The notes under the pieces were generated by a model. The model was not told where the DNA came from and ran no database searches. It worked only from the letters and a program-made list of their open reading frames with translations. Below are positions 13,897-16,972 of a stretch of DNA of 16,972 bases, one piece after another. Within the stretch, counting starts at the first letter, position 1. Each line of letters begins with the position of its first letter. The position numbers were made by a program, and so were the translations under genes. This stretch comes from an uncultured Clostridia bacterium (GTDB taxonomy: Bacteria > Bacillota > Clostridia > Oscillospirales > Ruminococcaceae): positions 1-16,972 of the forward strand of contig CAMWNQ010000018.1 of NCBI GenBank assembly GCA_947175655.1, read 5' to 3'.

Positions 13897-15835
13897 TATT
13901 ACTGTTGCCAATTATTCTGGATTCTGCTATGGTGTTGACAAAGCTGTAAAAAAGGTTTACAATGAACTTGCTGTTAATACCAATGTTGCTACTTTAGGTC
14001 CTATTATTCACAATAAAGATGTTGTAAATGATATGGAAGAACATGGTGCAAGGATTATAAACGATATTTCTGAACTTCAGAATGATGAAACTGTTGTAAT
14101 AAGGTCTCACGGAGTCGGCAGACATATATATGAGGAAATTGAAAAAAAGGGAAATCGAATTATTGATGCCACTTGCCCTTTTGTATCAAGAATACACAAA
14201 ATTGTTGCCGAAAAAACTCTTGAGGGATTTTTTATTCTTATTGCCGGAGATAAAAATCATCCTGAAGTACAAGGAATTGTTGGGCATTGTGACGAAAATT
14301 GTCTTGTTTTTAAGGATAATTTTGAGTTAAAAGCTTTTTTTGAAAAAAAATATAAGAATTTGAAAAAAAGGCTTGCAATTGTTTCCCAAACAACGTATAA
14401 TATAATAATGTGGGATATGTGTTTAAAGGAAATTCCAAAAGATGACCCCAATGTTGTAATTTTTGATACAATATGCAATTCTACTGAAACAAGACAGCGT
14501 GAAGCTGAAAATCTTGCCAGAAAATCTGACCTGATGCTTGTTGTCGGAGGAAAACACAGTTCCAATACTGTCAAACTCTTTGATGTTTGCAGTAAATATT
14601 GCAGAACGTATCACATTGAAAACGCAGGAGAACTTTTAACTTTAAAGATTCCCTATGCTGAAAATATCGGCATTACTGCCGGTGCTTCAACGCCGGCTCA
14701 TATAATTAAGGAGGTAAAAACCACTATGACTGAGATTTTGAAGGATAATCTTAATGAAGAAATTTTTAATGAGGAGATGATTGACCAATCCTTTAAAAAA
14801 ATACATACGAGAGACAGAGTTACTGCTGTTGTTGAATCTGTAAATGCAAATGGTATTCTTGTTAGCCTTGGTGCTAAGCAGACAGGATTTGTTGCTCTTG
14901 CTGACCTTACTGATGACCCTACTAAAAAGCCATCTGATATTGTTTCAGTAGGTGATGAAATCGAACTTATCGTTACAAAGGTGAACGATCAGGACGGTAT
15001 TGTTAACCTTTCAAAGAAAAAGCTTGATGAACAGGCTGGTTTCGATAAGGTTATAAAGGCTAAGGAAGAAGCTACTGTTCTTGAAGCTGTTGTAAAGAAC
15101 GTTGTAAAAGGCGGTGTTCTTGTTTCATATAACGGCGTTAAGATATTTATTCCTGCTTCTCTTACAGGTCTTCCAAGAAATGCTGACCTCGAACAGCTTA
15201 TGAAGAAAAAAGTACAGTTTGTTGTTATAGAAGCTGATGAAAATCATAGAAGACGTGCTGTTGGTTCTATGAGAGCTGTTACAGATGCACAAAAGGAAGA
15301 AGCTAAGGCTAAATTCTGGTCCGTTGCAAAAATTGGTGATACATTTACAGGTAAGGTTAAATCTATCACATCATTCGGTGCTTTCGTTGATATCGGCGGT
15401 ATTGACGGAATGGTTCATATTTCTGAACTCTCATGGAAGAGAATCAAGCACCCTAGCGAAGTAGTAAGTATTGGCGATACTCTTGAAGTTTATATCAAGG
15501 ACTTAAATCAGGAAGAAAACAGAATTTCCCTCGGCTATAAGAAAGATGAAGATAATCCTTGGACTATCTTCAAGGAAAAGTATGCTGAAGGAGATGTAGC
15601 TACTGTAACTATCGTTTCTATTACATCATTTGGTGCTTTTGCAAGAATTATTGATGGCATTGATGGTCTTATTCATATTTCACAGCTTGCTGATAGAAAG
15701 GTTGAAAGTGTTAAGGAAGTTCTTTCAGTTGGTCAGGAAGTTGAAGCAAAAATCATTTCAGTTGATTTTGATGCTAAGAGAGTAAGTCTTTCAATCCGTG
15801 AATTATCTGAAAGAACTGATGAAGATGCAGAATAA
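13889..15835 (+). CDS. ispH-rpsA: Bifunctional IspH reductase - ribosomal protein S1 fusion
   Basis: This 648-residue fusion joins two housekeeping proteins. Residues 1-282 are IspH (LytB), the last enzyme of the MEP pathway, which makes IPP and DMAPP. The [4Fe-4S] ligands are Cys13, Cys96 and Cys196; active-site residues include His41, His74, His124, Glu126, Thr168 and the NST at 197-199. Residues about 307-635 are four S1 RNA-binding domains (about 307-375, 395-461, 481-548, 566-635), the third and fourth carrying SFGAF. Such fusions are known in Clostridia. The ATG at 13889 is chosen because AAGGA sits 8 nt upstream and it gives the standard IspH N-terminus. Codon use shifts across the junction: the S1 half uses more AAG and GCT, like a highly expressed gene. 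A strong internal start at 14726 may make free S1. Confidence 0.95.
   Translation: MFNITVANYSGFCYGVDKAVKKVYNELAVNTNVATLGPIIHNKDVVNDMEEHGARIINDISELQNDETVVIRSHGVGRHIYEEIEKKGNRIIDATCPFVSRIHKIVAEKTLEGFFILIAGDKNHPEVQGIVGHCDENCLVFKDNFELKAFFEKKYKNLKKRLAIVSQTTYNIIMWDMCLKEIPKDDPNVVIFDTICNSTETRQREAENLARKSDLMLVVGGKHSSNTVKLFDVCSKYCRTYHIENAGELLTLKIPYAENIGITAGASTPAHIIKEVKTTMTEILKDNLNEEIFNEEMIDQSFKKIHTRDRVTAVVESVNANGILVSLGAKQTGFVALADLTDDPTKKPSDIVSVGDEIELIVTKVNDQDGIVNLSKKKLDEQAGFDKVIKAKEEATVLEAVVKNVVKGGVLVSYNGVKIFIPASLTGLPRNADLEQLMKKKVQFVVIEADENHRRRAVGSMRAVTDAQKEEAKAKFWSVAKIGDTFTGKVKSITSFGAFVDIGGIDGMVHISELSWKRIKHPSEVVSIGDTLEVYIKDLNQEENRISLGYKKDEDNPWTIFKEKYAEGDVATVTIVSITSFGAFARIIDGIDGLIHISQLADRKVESVKEVLSVGQEVEAKIISVDFDAKRVSLSIRELSERTDEDAE
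14708..14728 (+). promoter_or_regulatory. Internal ribosome binding site and in-frame ATG in ispH-rpsA
   Basis: AAGGAGGT (14708-14715), a full-strength Shine-Dalgarno sequence, lies 10 nt before an in-frame ATG (14726, residue 280). This is exactly at the junction of the IspH and S1 parts. Starting there would give a free S1 protein of 369 residues. The bases also encode residues 273-276, so the match could be partly forced by the protein, but its strength and position suggest real use. Confidence 0.6.
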
Positions 15836-16040
15836 TAATATTGACAATAATGTTAATATTGAAGATAATAATTCAGATGATAACGATGACAATATAAAAA
15901 AGACAGTGAAATCCGGAATAACTTTCGGAAGTGCGTTGGCGATAGTAATAAGCTATACAAACTGGCATTCTGTCGGCTGGGCAATTATTCACGGTCTGAT
16001 GAGCTGGGTATATGTAATTTACTATTTGTTAATATACTAA
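15825..16040 (+). CDS. Small two-helix membrane protein of unknown function
   Basis: This 71-residue protein starts inside the end of rpsA (11-base overlap). It has an Asn/Asp-rich N-terminus (about 1-25), then KKTVKSGITFGSALAIVISY, a short turn with TNWHSVGWAI, and a second hydrophobic helix ending in VYVIYYLLIY. Two transmembrane helices are likely, with an acidic N-terminal tail. I cannot name a family, though the SGITFGSALAIVISY and NWHSVGWAIIHG stretches look like conserved sequence. An alternative ATG at 15819 would add two residues; neither has a strong ribosome binding site, so translation may be coupled to rpsA. It is the last gene before the terminator. Confidence 0.7.
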   Translation: MQNNNIDNNVNIEDNNSDDNDDNIKKTVKSGITFGSALAIVISYTNWHSVGWAIIHGLMSWVYVIYYLLIY

Positions 16041-16072
16041 TGTCTTGTTTGTCAATATTTAAAATTATTTGG

Positions 16073-16100
16073 AGGCGGGCTTTTAAAGTCCGCCTTTTTT
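16073..16100 (+). terminator. Intrinsic terminator of the long operon
   Basis: AGGCGGGC (16073-16080) pairs with GTCCGCCT (16088-16095), with one G-T wobble and a 7-nt loop, followed by TTTTT. The ribosome binding site of the next gene (AAGGAG, 16101-16106) starts at the end of the T-run. No clear promoter for that gene was seen between the terminator and its start, so it may rely on read-through. Confidence 0.9.
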
Positions 16101-16112
16101 AAGGAGTATTCT

Positions 16113-16859
16113 ATGGAAAGAAAAAATAATATTCTTTATTATTTTCCTGTTCAGGCTGATATTTTATATAAAAACATAAATAATATTAAATCACGGGAAT
16201 TTAAAAATGCAAAAAAAGATATTTCAGTTCCCCTGACGAATGCTATTATTTCTGGTTATGGTATTGAAGATGATAATATAAAAAAATGTCATATAATATA
16301 CAGAAAACTGCTTAAAATAACACTTTTCTTTGCCTTTGTCTTATTTGCTTTTCTCATAGTGATTGTATTATCTGATAAATCATCTGGAGGACTGGAAGAA
16401 TCACTTGAAAAAATATTAGCTTGGCTTATAATACCAGCATTTCTGGAATTTCCGTTTTTGATTGTTACTTCAATATGTTTGGTGAAATTCAAGCATAAGT
16501 TTCTGAATTATTATCTTGAATCCTATAAGCCACGATGTACTCAATATCCTGATGATTTTCGTGATAGACTTGCAAAAACAGGTTTTGAAATGTTTAATAA
16601 TTATGAAAAAATCAAGGGATTTGAAGATGCAGATGAGATTGATAATCTGGAAAAGAATTTGAATACATACTATGAAAATTGTGTATGCATTTCTTGTAAA
16701 AGACATATCAAGTGCAGTAAAATATCGCAATTTAAAGATTATTCAGCTATATGTCCTGAATGCGGTAAAATTTCAATCATTCCTGAAAATTCACATAATA
16801 ATATTGATAATGTTTTTCTTTCCGTCCTTAATGAATACTGGTTTGGAGAAAATATATGA
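16113..16859 (+). CDS. Membrane protein with C-terminal zinc ribbon, function unknown
   Basis: This 248-residue protein is not recognised. It has a soluble N-terminal part (1-60), two transmembrane helices (about 66-87 and 101-125), a charged region with a predicted helix (about 126-188), and a C-terminal zinc ribbon with C192-x2-C195 and C214-x2-C217 (ICPECGKISIIPE at 213-225). A further Cys190 and Cys201 flank the ribbon. There is no signal peptide; a membrane protein with a cytosolic zinc ribbon is the simplest reading. AAGGAG sits 6 nt before the ATG, immediately after the upstream terminator. The stop codon overlaps the start of a lipoprotein gene (ATGA), so the two are probably translated together. 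Confidence 0.75.
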   Translation: MERKNNILYYFPVQADILYKNINNIKSREFKNAKKDISVPLTNAIISGYGIEDDNIKKCHIIYRKLLKITLFFAFVLFAFLIVIVLSDKSSGGLEESLEKILAWLIIPAFLEFPFLIVTSICLVKFKHKFLNYYLESYKPRCTQYPDDFRDRLAKTGFEMFNNYEKIKGFEDADEIDNLEKNLNTYYENCVCISCKRHIKCSKISQFKDYSAICPECGKISIIPENSHNNIDNVFLSVLNEYWFGENI

Positions 16860-16972
16860 GAAAAAATATTTTAATAGCAGTTCTGGTGTTATTTAATTTT
16901 ATATTTTTTACTGGTTGTAACAGAAATGCAGAAAAAAATTCATATATTGAAGTTAATTCTGAAAAGATATAT
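16856..16972 (+). CDS. Lipoprotein, N-terminal fragment cut by window edge
   Basis: The first 39 residues are visible. MRKNILIAVLVLFNFIFF is a short hydrophobic signal, and FTGC (18-21) is a lipobox with the modified Cys21, followed by a polar, Lys/Asn-rich region (NRNAEKNSYIEVNSEKIY). The start overlaps the stop of the zinc-ribbon gene as ATGA, and GGAG (16845-16848) lies 7 nt upstream. The mature protein lies outside the window, so no function can be given. Confidence 0.8.
   Translation, partial: MRKNILIAVLVLFNFIFFTGCNRNAEKNSYIEVNSEKIY

Overview
The window is low-G+C Firmicute DNA, most probably from a gut Ruminococcus or close relative (Clostridia, Oscillospiraceae). Three things support this: a SCIFF (six-cysteine) ranthipeptide with its radical SAM maturase, typical of Clostridia; a secreted protein with a Ruminococcus-style dockerin; and an IspH-ribosomal S1 fusion gene downstream of cmk and plsC, an arrangement common in Clostridia. 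The species assignment is inference. Coding density is high, and no gene-free stretch exceeds 300 bases.

Layout. (1) 1-1751, plus strand: an extended -10 promoter, the 45-residue SCIFF precursor gene scfA, a terminator-like hairpin, then the maturase gene scfB and a hairpin terminator shared with the convergent operon. (2) 1762-3612, minus strand: one promoter drives a secreted cohesin-like/dockerin protein, followed 11 bases later by a LysR-type regulator. (3) 3670-16100, plus strand: mostly housekeeping genes. tepA (ClpP-like) has its own strong promoter. A structured 221-base gap follows, then uppP, ftsK/spoIIIE, ygiQ, a ComEC-like MBL hydrolase, a DUF3006 protein, a BaiN/YhiN-type flavoprotein, cmk, plsC, ispH-rpsA and a small two-helix membrane protein, ending at a clear terminator. 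Genes in this block are mostly separated by a few bases or overlap, suggesting co-transcription. (4) 16113-16972: an unrecognised membrane protein with a C-terminal zinc ribbon, overlapping by ATGA the start of a lipoprotein gene that runs off the window.

How the genes work together. scfA/scfB is a self-contained RiPP precursor and maturase pair; no exporter or protease is visible. The plus-strand cluster combines envelope and lipid functions (UppP recycles undecaprenyl carriers, PlsC makes phosphatidate, IspH makes isoprenoid precursors that feed undecaprenol), DNA segregation (FtsK/SpoIIIE), nucleotide supply (Cmk) and translation (S1).

The most unusual sequence is the 5' leader of uppP (4632-4749). 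A promoter embedded in a long inverted repeat is followed by an AT palindrome and then one sequence that looks like a shortened type I-C CRISPR repeat (GTCG start, small stem-loop, TGGATTGAAAT end), with no array around it. Other points are a strong in-frame ribosome binding site and ATG inside ispH-rpsA that could yield free S1 protein, a 103-base out-of-frame overlap between ygiQ and the MBL gene, and a possible ScaC-like adaptor scaffoldin made with a LysR regulator.
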